A stretch of DNA of 64,000 nucleotides from Io17-Chloro-G2 sp965226825. GTDB taxonomy: Bacteria > Chloroflexota > Dehalococcoidia > Lucifugimonadales > UBA3495. Position 1 is the stretch's first letter, and each line of letters opens with the position of its first letter. The position numbers and the translations under genes were made by a program. Below the pieces are notes generated by a model. That model saw nothing but the letters and a program-made list of their open reading frames with translations, was not told the DNA's origin and did not search any database. Shown in pieces: positions 8,434 to 17,385 of the stretch. The DNA is taken from NCBI GenBank assembly GCA_965226825.1, contig CBDDED010000002.1, positions 434,001 through 498,000 of the forward strand, in the 5' to 3' direction.

Positions 8434-11088
8434 TCAGAGGCGGTTGCCGTCTGCGTCCAGGTGGACCAGGGGGATTTCTAATTCTGTGAGGCCAGGCTCG
8501 ATGACCTCCCGGTCTCCGACTACCAGAATTTGCAGTCCATCGGTTTGCAGGTGGTCCTCGGCCATGCGATGTACGTCGGGGAGGGTGACGGCTCCGATCC
8601 TGGAAGGCATCTCCCGGAAATAATCGTCGGGAAGGTCGAAGAGCACCAACTGGAGCAGGTGGTTCAGCACCAGCGCGGGACGCTCGAAACTGGCCGGGTA
8701 ACCCAGCAGCAAGCCGGCTTTCGCGCCGTCCAACTCCTCGGCGGTCAGCGGGCGAGAGGCTCGCATTTCGGCGAATTCCTTCAGGGTTTCCTGCAGGGCT
8801 TCCCTGGTTACGGCCGTCTGAACGCTTCCGCCGGCGGTCCACATGGAGCGGTTCTTGTACCAATGAATCGCTGAATTGTAGCCGTAGCTGTAGCCCTTGT
8901 CCTGGCGTAGGTTCTGGTTCAGGCGGGCCGAGAACTGGCCGCCGAAGGAGTAGTTAAGCAGGGTCAGCCCAAAGTAATCGGGATGGCTTCTGGGGACCGT
9001 GGTTTGGATTGCCCGGATCACCGATTGGGCCGAGCCAGGCCGGTCCACCAGGAAGATGGTAGTTTCGGGACTGGTGTTTCCAGTGGCTGGTAAGGACTTC
9101 CTGGCCGCGGGGTTGTTGGCCGGCCAGTCTCCCAGGACCGCCGACGCGTGTTGCTGCACCTGGACCGGCGTTACATCCCCCACCACGATCAGAGTGGCAT
9201 CACCGGGGCCGTAGGTGCGGTCAAAATGACCTTTGATGTCTTCCCTGGTGAAGGATTCCACCGAGGACTCGGTCCCGTCCAACGGGTGGTCGTACCCCGA
9301 ATTCGATTCAAATACCAGGGCGGACGCCAACCGTTCGGCTATTACGTTGGCCTCGTCCTTGCTGCGTCGGAGGTCGGTCAGGTGCTCTCGCTTGACCCGG
9401 TCAATCTCGTGCTGCGGAAAGGTGGGATTCTGGGCAACTTCGGCCATAAGCTCCAGCGCGGTGAGCCAGTGCCTGGACAGGGTTTCGGTGGCCAGGGAAA
9501 CATATTCCCTTCGGGCGTCGGTGGAAAGGCGGGCGCCGATGTACTCGAACGCAATTGCCAGGTCCTGACTGGACCGGGTTCCGGCGCCTTCCTGCAACAT
9601 TTGGGCGGTAAAACTGGCCAGGCCGGGTTTGCCCGACGGGTCATCGGTCGCGCCACCCTTCAGGAACAGGCCCAGCGTCACCACCGGCATTTCCTTCTTT
9701 TCGACCACCACGATCTGCAGACCATTGTCGAGCTTTCTATGGTTCGGAGTTGGGGGAGTGAAGGCCGGCTCGGGTTGCGCGGTGGGCATTACCGTGCGGT
9801 CTACGGGAACGCTGGAAGCCTTGAACTGGCTCTCCGGGTATACGCGGAGGCGCACCTGGCGGTGGCCCAGCGCCGTTTGGGCCACGCGCAGCACATCCTC
9901 GCTTTGCACCGCCATGTATCGCTCGAGCCCGGTGTTAATCAAGTCGGGATTGTGGGACAGGACATTGTAGTGGTTTAACTGGTCGGCCCGGCCGCCGAAC
10001 CCGCCGATACGCGTTAGCTGGCGGTAGTGGCTGGCTTCGACGCGGTTTCTCACCCGGTCCATTTCATCGGCAGTTGGCGGTTCCTGGCTCGCCCGCTCCA
10101 ACACTTCATCGGTTGCGGCTTCCACTTCCTCCAGCGAGTGTCCTTCCGCGGGGGTTACCTGAACCACGAACTGGCCGGCAATCTCCGCGGGGTGGTACCG
10201 AATGCCCACGCTCTGGGCGATCTGCTTTTCATAGACCAACGTGCGGTTAAGGCGGGAACTGAGGCCGTCGGACAGCACGGCTTGCAACACGTCCAGGGGC
10301 GCGTCATCGGGGTCCATGTCCGGTGGAGTTGGCCAAGCGATATACAGCCGGGGCAGGGTCACTTTGTCCCGCATTTCCAACTCGACACGGCCGGCCAGTG
10401 CCGAATCGTGGCGCCCCAGCCGGGAGAGGGGCGGCCCCGGCGGCAGATTACCGAAGTAACGCTCAACCAGGTCCATGGCGCGGTCGGTTTCAAAGTCACC
10501 GGCGATGGCCAGGCTGCTGTTGGACGGGGAATAGAAGCGCCGGAAGAAGTCCTTTACGTCGTCCAGGCTGGCGGCGTCCAGGTCTTCCTGCGAGCCGATG
10601 GTCATCCAGTGGTAGGGGTGCGGCGCCGGGAACAGGGCTTCCTGAATGTTCCAGTAGGCCATTCCGTAAGGACGGTTTTCGTAGGACTGCCGCCGTTCGT
10701 TCTTTACCACGTCTCGCTGAACGTCGAACCTCTGCTGGTCCAAGGCTTCCAGCAAGAACCCCATACGGTCGGCTTCCAACCAGAGCGCCAACTCCAGGTA
10801 ATTGGATGGCACGTCCTCCCAGTAGTTCGTCCGGTCTTGGGTCGTGGAACCGTTCAGGTTCGCGCCGGCCTTTTGCAGGGGTTCAAAATGGCTGCTATTG
10901 TGGTGCTTGGAACCTTCGAACATTACGTGCTCGAAGAGATGGGCGAAACCGGTCCGTCCCTGCTCTTCATCTTTGGACCCCACGTGGTACCAAACGTTTA
11001 CGGCCGCCAGGGGGATGGTGTGGTCCTGATGGAGGATGACCTCGAGCCCGTTGGAAAGGACGACTTTATCGAAAGAAATAGAAACCAT
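8434..11088 (-). CDS. M16-family zinc metallopeptidase, fused double-domain form
   Basis: About 884 residues, equal to two M16 subunits in one chain, like fused PqqL- or pitrilysin-type proteins. The N-terminal half has the inverted zinc motif HLFEH (His50, Glu53, His54) and downstream acidic ligands near NERRQSYENRP. The C-terminal half (from about residue 460, RKLDNGLQIVVVEKKEMPVV) lacks HxxEH, as is usual for the inactive partner domain. I place the start at ATG 11088 (MVSISFDKVVLSNGLEV) because AAGGAAAT precedes it; an upstream extension is possible but not family-like. There is no clear signal peptide. It probably degrades peptides, and no operon partner is obvious. Confidence 0.93.
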   Translation of the reverse strand: MVSISFDKVVLSNGLEVILHQDHTIPLAAVNVWYHVGSKDEEQGRTGFAHLFEHVMFEGSKHHNSSHFEPLQKAGANLNGSTTQDRTNYWEDVPSNYLELALWLEADRMGFLLEALDQQRFDVQRDVVKNERRQSYENRPYGMAYWNIQEALFPAPHPYHWMTIGSQEDLDAASLDDVKDFFRRFYSPSNSSLAIAGDFETDRAMDLVERYFGNLPPGPPLSRLGRHDSALAGRVELEMRDKVTLPRLYIAWPTPPDMDPDDAPLDVLQAVLSDGLSSRLNRTLVYEKQIAQSVGIRYHPAEIAGQFVVQVTPAEGHSLEEVEAATDEVLERASQEPPTADEMDRVRNRVEASHYRQLTRIGGFGGRADQLNHYNVLSHNPDLINTGLERYMAVQSEDVLRVAQTALGHRQVRLRVYPESQFKASSVPVDRTVMPTAQPEPAFTPPTPNHRKLDNGLQIVVVEKKEMPVVTLGLFLKGGATDDPSGKPGLASFTAQMLQEGAGTRSSQDLAIAFEYIGARLSTDARREYVSLATETLSRHWLTALELMAEVAQNPTFPQHEIDRVKREHLTDLRRSKDEANVIAERLASALVFESNSGYDHPLDGTESSVESFTREDIKGHFDRTYGPGDATLIVVGDVTPVQVQQHASAVLGDWPANNPAARKSLPATGNTSPETTIFLVDRPGSAQSVIRAIQTTVPRSHPDYFGLTLLNYSFGGQFSARLNQNLRQDKGYSYGYNSAIHWYKNRSMWTAGGSVQTAVTREALQETLKEFAEMRASRPLTAEELDGAKAGLLLGYPASFERPALVLNHLLQLVLFDLPDDYFREMPSRIGAVTLPDVHRMAEDHLQTDGLQILVVGDREVIEPGLTELEIPLVHLDADGNRL

Positions 11089-11328
11089 CTGCAAATTTCC
11101 TTGTCGATGTTGAATTGGCGGCGCGATCGGCCCAACTTGGGGATCATCTGCCAAGCCGCAAGGCAGCGAAAGAGCAAGGCCCGGAACCAATACGGACGAC
11201 CACCCGATAAGGCGGCATAAAGTTCAGTTGGCTCGACCGTCAGGAGGCCGTCCGAAAGCGCCTGAAATTCACCCCACCCGACAGACCGCTAATCTCGGTT
11301 TCCGCGCAGCCCGGGGCAGGGAGTGGCG

Positions 11329-11901
11329 CTAGACGTTGTTGGCTTTGTCGGGCATGGTGCGGGTGGTCAGGTTGGCGGTGATTTCTTCTGGGTCCCACAG
11401 CTTGGAGAATTTGAAGGCCCGAGGACAATGGGTATAGGCTTCCTCGACTTCAATGAGAATCCCCTGGAGGTGATGGGCGCGTTCGTCAGGGTTGTATAGG
11501 GCCACCTCCACGTTGCGGCGTTCCAGTTCGTCCTTGGCGATGATGGTCGCCTTGCCGTTAACCCGGACGGTGTCGTTGTTGCCGGGAATCATGAAGACGA
11601 GGCCTACGTGGGGGTTGTCGTCGATATTCTGGTAAGACTGGAACAACTTATTGCCGGCCACATCCGGGAATAGCAGGTGACGTTCATCCACCACGGCGAC
11701 AAAGCCGGGAGCGCCGCCCTTGGGTGAGGCGTCGCAATGACCCTCTGCGTCGCTGGTAGCTAGGACGGCAAACGGGGACATCCCGATGAAATCCTGAACG
11801 TACTGAGTGAGGCGGGCTTTTACCTTGGTAGCGGGACCCTGTGCTGCATCGCCGAATTCGTCGTTAAACCGGCTGCGGGGCGTCCTGGTTTCTGTGGCCA
11901 T
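11329..11901 (-). CDS. Pyridoxamine-5'-phosphate-oxidase-like FMN-binding protein
   Basis: About 190 residues. The start at ATG 11901 is set by GGAGGTTCTTC just upstream. The split-barrel core is visible in FIGMSPFAVLATSDAEGHCDASPKGG, HLLFPDVAGNKLFQSYQNI, NPHVGLVFMIPG and VRVNGKATI. This is the pattern of the PPOX family, subtype MSMEG_1061-like (tentative). Members bind FMN or F420 and reduce or oxidise small molecules. The substrate cannot be read from sequence. It is monocistronic as far as seen. Confidence 0.85.
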   Translation of the reverse strand: MATETRTPRSRFNDEFGDAAQGPATKVKARLTQYVQDFIGMSPFAVLATSDAEGHCDASPKGGAPGFVAVVDERHLLFPDVAGNKLFQSYQNIDDNPHVGLVFMIPGNNDTVRVNGKATIIAKDELERRNVEVALYNPDERAHHLQGILIEVEEAYTHCPRAFKFSKLWDPEEITANLTTRTMPDKANNV

Positions 11902-12046
11902 GAAGAACCTCCAGCGCCGCAACGGCGCGGATGAAATGTGGGGTCGAGAGGGTTCAATTCTAACCGGGCGCGGATGGAACGGCAACCTATGAAGGGTCAT
12001 TTGCGGAGGGAGCGGAGGCTGAGGGGAGTGTCCACGGCTGCCCGCT

Positions 12047-12193
12047 GTCATTGTGGTCGCAACAGGAGTCCAGGCCATTTTGGTTGGGAACCGCCCCTAC
12101 GGGAGGGCAGGGTATTTCACCGGTTGTTTCCTCGTTGGCGGACCGTGTTGGCGCAGACGGTGGGCTCTGGATTCCCGTTGCGACGAGAATGAC
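12047..12193. repeat. Inverted-repeat element, copy 3
   Basis: A worn left end (GTCATTGTGGTCGCAACAGG) faces an intact right end (GGGCTCTGGATTCCCG...GAGAATGAC). It accounts for most of the gap 11902-12228, and I see nothing else there. Confidence 0.75.
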
Positions 12194-12228
12194 GGGGGCT
12201 GGGGGCTGGGACGGGGCGTTGGTCAGTC

Positions 12229-13380
12229 TTAGAGCAGGCGGGTTATGGCTTGTATCAGGAGCTGGCAATCCGGCTGGTTTCGGATGCCTAGGCGGATGAA
12301 GTTGGGGAGGCCGAAGGAGGAGCAGTCCCGGACAAACAGGCCGGATTGGGCCAACCTGTCCCGCCAGGCAGCGGCGTCTGACACTTCCACCAGCAGGAAA
12401 TTGGCGGCTGAGGGCGGTACGTTGAATTCCAGGGTTGTCAGCTTGTCAATCAGGTAGTTCTTGGCCAGGGATACTTCAGTCCGAGCGCTATCCAAGTAGT
12501 CCAGGTCTTGCAGGGCGGCGGCAGCGGCGGCCTGGGCCAGGCCGTTAACACTCCAGTCCGGTTGGTAGTGGGCCAGGCGGGCGGTGACCTCCGGGTGGGC
12601 GACGGAGTACCCAATGCGCAGGCTGGTCAGGGCGTGGGATTTGGTCATGGACCGAAGGATAACCACATTTCCCAGGGCCAGGAGCCTTTGGGTGTTCTCC
12701 GGGCTGTTCCAGGGATCGTCCACGAAATCCGAGTAGGCCTCGTCCAGGACCAGCATCGCCCCAGCCCGGCCAGCGGCCCAGGCCAGGGATTCGACCTCGC
12801 CCAACGTCAAGTACGCGCCCGTGGGATTGTTGGGATTGCACAGGAAGACCAGGGCGGGTTGGACGGACTCGATGGTTCGGGCGGTTTGGTCGAGGTCCCA
12901 CTGAAACGTTGGCGGGGGGCCGGCCTCAACGTAGGTAACCGGAGCGCCCTGGATTTGGCACGCCCCGGCGTATTCACCGTAGGTGGGGGACAGGATGACT
13001 GCGCCGCGGTTGGCGGTTGGGCCAGCAGGAGGCAGGTAAGCCCTGGCCAGCAAGTGGATGATTTCGGTGGAGCCGTTTCCAACGAGGAAATTTTCCGGGG
13101 AGAACGTCCGTGAATCGACGCCATGGGGTGAATCGCTGCCGGGCGGTGAAAAATGGTCCGCCAGCGCTTGTTTGAGTTCCTGGCATTGGGGGTCCGGGTA
13201 GGTGGAAAGGTCCACAATCTGCATGGCCTGCCAGACTCCGGGAGGCGGGCCGATGGGGCTGATGCTGGCGCTGAAGTCCAGGACCTGTTCTGGGTCCAAC
13301 CCCAGGGCGCGCAGTTCGGCAGGCTTTATGCCGCCGTGGACCGGCCGCTGATGCAGCATGCCACCTTCGAGGTCAGGCAT
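12229..13380 (-). CDS. cobD: Threonine-phosphate decarboxylase-like PLP enzyme (cobalamin pathway)
   Basis: A class I/II aminotransferase fold of about 383 residues. Visible motifs are FSASISPIGPP, STYPDPQC, FLVGNGSTEIIHLLARA, FLCNPNNPTGAYL, LVLDEAYSDFV and SMTKSHALTSLRIGY, with Lys the PLP-binding residue. Sequence alone cannot separate histidinol-phosphate aminotransferase from L-threonine-O-3-phosphate decarboxylase. The place at the end of a cobalamin operon directly after cbiB points to the decarboxylase, which makes the aminopropanol arm consumed by CbiB. The start is taken at ATG 13380; in-frame sequence continues to 13455. Confidence 0.88.
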   Translation of the reverse strand: MPDLEGGMLHQRPVHGGIKPAELRALGLDPEQVLDFSASISPIGPPPGVWQAMQIVDLSTYPDPQCQELKQALADHFSPPGSDSPHGVDSRTFSPENFLVGNGSTEIIHLLARAYLPPAGPTANRGAVILSPTYGEYAGACQIQGAPVTYVEAGPPPTFQWDLDQTARTIESVQPALVFLCNPNNPTGAYLTLGEVESLAWAAGRAGAMLVLDEAYSDFVDDPWNSPENTQRLLALGNVVILRSMTKSHALTSLRIGYSVAHPEVTARLAHYQPDWSVNGLAQAAAAAALQDLDYLDSARTEVSLAKNYLIDKLTTLEFNVPPSAANFLLVEVSDAAAWRDRLAQSGLFVRDCSSFGLPNFIRLGIRNQPDCQLLIQAITRLL

Positions 13381-13581
13381 GGGAGCACCGGGCCAGCGGT
13401 TCCAGTTTGCCCGTGACGGCGTTGGGGGTGCGCCAGGTTTCCCAGAGGAACCCAAGGGTTAGATGCGGCGTCCCGAAAGAGTGGAAGTTGCAAATTACTC
13501 GCTGCACAAAGGCCCCGGCATGCGGGGATGGACCTCCGAAACTGGGACAGGCGGCGGATGAACCGGCCAACGCGGCGCGGC

Positions 13582-14535
13582 CTACCATAAGAGCAGGGAT
13601 CTCAGGTAGGTCAGTCCCAGTACGGTTGTCAGGCCCAAGGCGGCCACCAGGTAAATGGACTGTACGGCGCTGGTGATGTCGGCCGGGCGCAGGTGGCGCT
13701 CCGGATCGCCCAGCTGGTATCCACCTCGATCAGAGATCTTTTCCAGTTGGACTCCCAGGGCTCCCGCCATCGCGCTCATGGGCCATCCGGCGTTGGGGCT
13801 TTCGGTGTTGCCGCGGTCGCGCCGCATGATTCGCCAAGCGGCGCCGGGGTTTTGTCCCGGAAGCGCGGCGCTGGCGGCGACTATGAGCAGCCCGGTGAGG
13901 CGGGCCGGCAGGATGTTGACCAGGTCGTCGAGGCGAGCCGACGCTTTCCCCAAGTATTCGTAGGGTCCGTGGTAGCCGATCATGCTGTCCAGGGTGTTGA
14001 TGGCCCTGTAGGCAAAGGCTCCAGGCAGCCCGAAGATCGCGAAGGCCAACCAGGGCCCGATGAAACTGTCGGACATGTTTTCCGACACAGATTCCACGGC
14101 GGCGGCGCCGGCCTGCTCGCGGGTCAGCCGGGTGGCGTCCCGGCTGACCAGGGATGGCATCTGCCGGCGGACGGCGGGGAGGTCGTCCTGATCCAAGAGT
14201 GTCTTAACCTTAGCGGCCTCCCTGTGCAACATTCGCAGGGAAAAAGTGGACTTCAGCAGCAAGCCGCCGACCAGTATGTAGGCGGCGGTGTGCAGGGACT
14301 TCAAACCGTAGGCGGCGAACCAGGCCGCAGCTCCCCAGGAAGCGGCCAAGGCCAGGACAATCAGGGCCCCGGCCAGCAGGCCGGCCAGCCCCCGCCGCGG
14401 GGCGAGGCGTTCCAGCAAAGACGTCATCCGGCCCATCAAAACCGTGGGATGGGCCCAGGAGGGGGGTTCGCCCAGGGTCAAGTCAAGGGCGACGGCCACC
14501 GCCAGGACGGCCAGTTCTTCATAACCGGGCCACAT
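13582..14535 (-). CDS. cbiB: Adenosylcobinamide-phosphate synthase CbiB (membrane)
   Basis: It attaches aminopropanol (phosphate) to adenosylcobyric acid. Family marks are DLTLGEPPSWAHPTVLMGRM at the N-terminus, LVSRDATRLTREQAGAAAVESVSEN, GLPGAFAYRAINTLDSMIGY, FARLDD-like SARLDDLVNILPARLTG, and NAGWPMSAMAGALGVQLEK. Several hydrophobic helices agree with an integral membrane protein of 317 residues. It lies between cobS and the decarboxylase in one leftward operon. Confidence 0.96.
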   Translation of the reverse strand: MWPGYEELAVLAVAVALDLTLGEPPSWAHPTVLMGRMTSLLERLAPRRGLAGLLAGALIVLALAASWGAAAWFAAYGLKSLHTAAYILVGGLLLKSTFSLRMLHREAAKVKTLLDQDDLPAVRRQMPSLVSRDATRLTREQAGAAAVESVSENMSDSFIGPWLAFAIFGLPGAFAYRAINTLDSMIGYHGPYEYLGKASARLDDLVNILPARLTGLLIVAASAALPGQNPGAAWRIMRRDRGNTESPNAGWPMSAMAGALGVQLEKISDRGGYQLGDPERHLRPADITSAVQSIYLVAALGLTTVLGLTYLRSLLLW

Positions 14536-14604
14536 CAGGGAGAGTAAACTCCGGCATCCAATTGATTCGTTCTCATCGAAAAGTCCAAGACTCAGCTAAA
14601 CGAG

Positions 14605-15489
14605 CTAAAACCCCAGTCCGATGGCCCGACCGAAGGTCTCAAGCCAGCCATAGCGGGCCAGGGCCAAGGCGGCAACCAGAACGGCAACCTCGCAGACTTC
14701 GTTGGTGGCCCCGTAGCAATCGCCGGTAAGGCCCCCCAGGGACCGGGTCATGGCCCAACCCATCGCCAAGGCCAAGGCGGTCACGCCGACGAACAGGACC
14801 AGCCCGCCGAACCCCCCAAGGACAACGGCAAGAGCCAGGGCCATCAGGGCAGCCGCCGCGGTGGAAATTCCGATTCCGCCCTGGTGGAAGGGAGACCCCA
14901 AGCCCTGGGTCCGGGCGTAGGGGAAAGCCCCCAGGGAAACCACCATCGACCACCGGGATAGCACCGGGAACAGCAGCAGTGTAATTCCGGGACTGTGCAG
15001 GAATAACTGCACCTCCTCCACGGGGGCGTAAGGTACCTCTACCGAGCTCCACCACCCCGGGACGGAACTCGCGTCGAACAAATAGTTGGAACTGAGGGAC
15101 GCCAGGGCGCCGAACTTCAACAAGAGGATGAGAACCAGACCCACCACACCGAAGGCGCCCACGTGGGGGTCTTTCATGATTTCCAACCGACGCTCCGGCG
15201 TATGACCGCCAAAGATGCCGTCGCAGACATCCATCAGGCCGTCCAGATGCAGACCACGGGTGACGGCGCTTAACACGAAAAGCACGATCGCGGCGGTCAG
15301 GAATCCGGAGAACAGATCGAAGGCCACTAGCTGCACCAGCAACAGCAGTATGCCGATAAACAGGCCAACCAGGGGGAACCAGGCCCGGGAATTGCTGATA
15401 TCGCGCTGGCTCTTCCGGCGCAGCCGGGCTCCGGAGAACCAGGCCGGAAACCAGGTTAGGAAGGCCAACGCTGCCAGGAATGAGCTCAG
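14605..15489 (-). CDS. cobS: Adenosylcobinamide-GDP ribazoletransferase (cobalamin synthase)
   Basis: It joins adenosylcobinamide-GDP to alpha-ribazole. The protein is hydrophobic, with the signatures FPLVGLFIGILL, TRGLHLDGLMDVCDG, KDPHVGAFGVVGLVLILLLKF and GDCYGATNE. The usual N-terminus of the family, SFLAALAFLTWFP, lies upstream of the first conventional start (TTG 15468). Reading from CTG at 15489 includes it, is preceded by GGAGGAG at 7 bases, and overlaps the cobT stop as CTGA. I therefore prefer a CTG start, though this is unusual. Translational coupling to cobT is likely. Confidence 0.93.
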   Translation of the reverse strand: MSSFLAALAFLTWFPAWFSGARLRRKSQRDISNSRAWFPLVGLFIGILLLLVQLVAFDLFSGFLTAAIVLFVLSAVTRGLHLDGLMDVCDGIFGGHTPERRLEIMKDPHVGAFGVVGLVLILLLKFGALASLSSNYLFDASSVPGWWSSVEVPYAPVEEVQLFLHSPGITLLLFPVLSRWSMVVSLGAFPYARTQGLGSPFHQGGIGISTAAAALMALALAVVLGGFGGLVLFVGVTALALAMGWAMTRSLGGLTGDCYGATNEVCEVAVLVAALALARYGWLETFGRAIGLGF

Positions 15490-16619
15490 GGGTTGGCTCC
15501 TCCGGCGTCCCCGTCGAGAGCCTTTTGGTCGGGGGCCTCTTCGTCGAGAGTCTCTTCGATACGCTCGGAAACGCCCACTTCGGCGAAGGTCGCCATTTCG
15601 GCCAGGCAGCGGGCCGCGGCGTCCACCAGATGCATGGCCAGGGCCGCGCCGGTGCCCTCGCCGAGGCGCATTCCCAGATCCAACAGGGGACGTAAGCCCA
15701 TAGCGTCCAAGCCTACCTGGTGGCCGGGTTCCACCGACTGGTGGGAGGCGATGAAGTAGTGGCGGGCCAAGGGGGACATGGTCCAGGCAATCAGGGCGGC
15801 GGCGCCGGAAATAAGCCCGTCCACTACCACCGGCCGGCGGCGGGACGCGGTCCCCAGCATTGCCCCGGCAAGCACCCCTATTTCGAACCCGCCCACCTTG
15901 GACAGCACGTCCAACCCGTCGCTGGCATCGGGTTGGTTGACCTCTATCGAGCGTTTGATGACGTTAACCTTGTGGTCCAAAGCGCTGTCCTCGATCCCGG
16001 CGCCCCGGCCCGTGGTCACTGCGGGGTCGGCGCCGGTGATGACCGAAGTGATGGCGCTGGAAGGAGTGGTGTTGCCGATGCCCATGTCGCCGCAGGCAAC
16101 CAGGTCTGCGCCCTCGGCGATTTGCTCATGCGCAGTCTCGATTCCAATTTCGATACATTGCACGGCCTGTTGACGGCTCATCGCCGGCCCCTGGGCCATG
16201 TTGGCGGTGCCCCGGCCGATTTTCACCGACCGCAGCATGGAGTGGGGCGGCAGGTCGGCGGCTACACCGGCGTCCAAGATCACGATTTCGGCGCCGGCAT
16301 GCCGGGCCAGGACGTTGATGGCGGCGCCCCCGCCCAGGAAGTTCATCACCATGGCGGGCGTGACATCCTGGGGATAGGCGCTAACGCCCTCGGCAACCAC
16401 GCCGTGGTCGCCGGCGGCCAGGATTATGGACTTGCGGCGAATCTGGGGCGTCGCCTGCCCGAAGATTCCGGCAAGTTGGACGGACAAGTCCTCCAGCCGG
16501 CCCAGGCTCCCCAAGGGCTTGGTCAAGGTATCCTGCCGGGCCCGGGCGGCGGCCATTGCCTCCGGGTCCAATTCCAGGATTTCGGCGATAGTCTGGTCGA
16601 TCAATGGGGATGAGGACAA
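15486..16619 (-). CDS. cobT: Nicotinate-nucleotide:dimethylbenzimidazole phosphoribosyltransferase
   Basis: It activates the lower ligand as alpha-ribazole phosphate. Conserved blocks are RQDTLTKPLGSLGRLEDL, AGDHGVVAEGVSAYPQ with the DHGV motif, NFLGGGAAINVLAR, VACGDMGIGNTTPSSAI, TGRGAGI, GGFEIGVLAGAMLG, VVVDGLISGAAAL, and LGMRLGEGTGAALAM with the catalytic Glu. The 377-residue length includes a 25-residue acidic tail beyond the usual end. That tail overlaps the cobS start region. Central gene of the operon. Confidence 0.97.
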   Translation of the reverse strand: MSSSPLIDQTIAEILELDPEAMAAARARQDTLTKPLGSLGRLEDLSVQLAGIFGQATPQIRRKSIILAAGDHGVVAEGVSAYPQDVTPAMVMNFLGGGAAINVLARHAGAEIVILDAGVAADLPPHSMLRSVKIGRGTANMAQGPAMSRQQAVQCIEIGIETAHEQIAEGADLVACGDMGIGNTTPSSAITSVITGADPAVTTGRGAGIEDSALDHKVNVIKRSIEVNQPDASDGLDVLSKVGGFEIGVLAGAMLGTASRRRPVVVDGLISGAAALIAWTMSPLARHYFIASHQSVEPGHQVGLDAMGLRPLLDLGMRLGEGTGAALAMHLVDAAARCLAEMATFAEVGVSERIEETLDEEAPDQKALDGDAGGANP

Positions 16620-16701
16620 TTCAGGGCTCCTTCGGCGGTGCGCCGGCGGTTGCGGGACTTGGTATTGATTGGGCCGGAATCAATCGGGCCAGCCGATATG
16701 G

Positions 16702-17274
16702 CTAGAACTCAACTCCGGGCTGGGCTTTGATGCCGCTTTGGTAGGGGTGTTTCACCACGTTCATTTCGGTAACCAGGTCGGCGAATTCCACCAGGGCTTC
16801 GGGGGCGTGCCGCCCGGTGATGATTACGTGCTGCATCTCCGGACGGTCCTTGAGGACCTGGATCACTTCCTCAACGGGTATCCAGCCGTAGTGCATGGGG
16901 TAGGTGAACTCGTCCAGAACAATTACGTCGTGCTGCCCCGCAGCTATGACCTCTTTGCAGTCTTCCCAATGGGCCCGAGCCATGTCTGCGGACTCTTCCA
17001 GGTCTTTGGACCGCCAGGTGAAACCGTCGCCCATGGCGCGCATTTCCACGCCAATTTTTTTGGCGGCCCGCTGCTCGCCGAAGTTGGCCGTGGAGTGCTT
17101 GATGAACTGGAGCATGATGACCTTCAGGTCCCGGCCCCACGCTCGGAAGAGCAGGCCCATCGCCGCGGTGGTCTTTCCCTTGCCATTGCCGGTGTTGACA
17201 ATAACCAAGCCTTTGTTGATGCGAGGCCCCTTGACCGACTGAGGCTCTTCCTGGCTAACCGGTTCTGTAGTCAT
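16702..17274 (-). CDS. cobO: Corrinoid adenosyltransferase, CobO/BtuR type
   Basis: It transfers adenosyl from ATP to reduced cob(I)yrinic acid diamide or cobinamide. The P-loop VNTGNGKGKTTAAMGL, the block VIMLQFIKHSTANFGEQRA, VIVLDEFTYPMHYGW and VIITGRHAPEALVEFADLVTEM are all diagnostic. At 190 residues it has the usual length. It lies between cbiA and cobT on the same strand. Confidence 0.97.
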   Translation of the reverse strand: MTTEPVSQEEPQSVKGPRINKGLVIVNTGNGKGKTTAAMGLLFRAWGRDLKVIMLQFIKHSTANFGEQRAAKKIGVEMRAMGDGFTWRSKDLEESADMARAHWEDCKEVIAAGQHDVIVLDEFTYPMHYGWIPVEEVIQVLKDRPEMQHVIITGRHAPEALVEFADLVTEMNVVKHPYQSGIKAQPGVEF

Positions 17275-17385
17275 TAGTCACCCCCATAGCTCCAAACTGT
17301 GCATCAAGGCCGGGAATGCTCGAGCGCCCGGCCTGACCGTAAAACCTGGTTTTGCCTGGGTATTCCGAGTTCAAGTATTCCGGGT

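Noticed and set aside
10027..11220. Long plus-strand open frame opposite the M16 protease
   Set aside because: Antisense shadow in GC-rich DNA; composition is atypical and no motif is present, while the minus strand carries a clear family.
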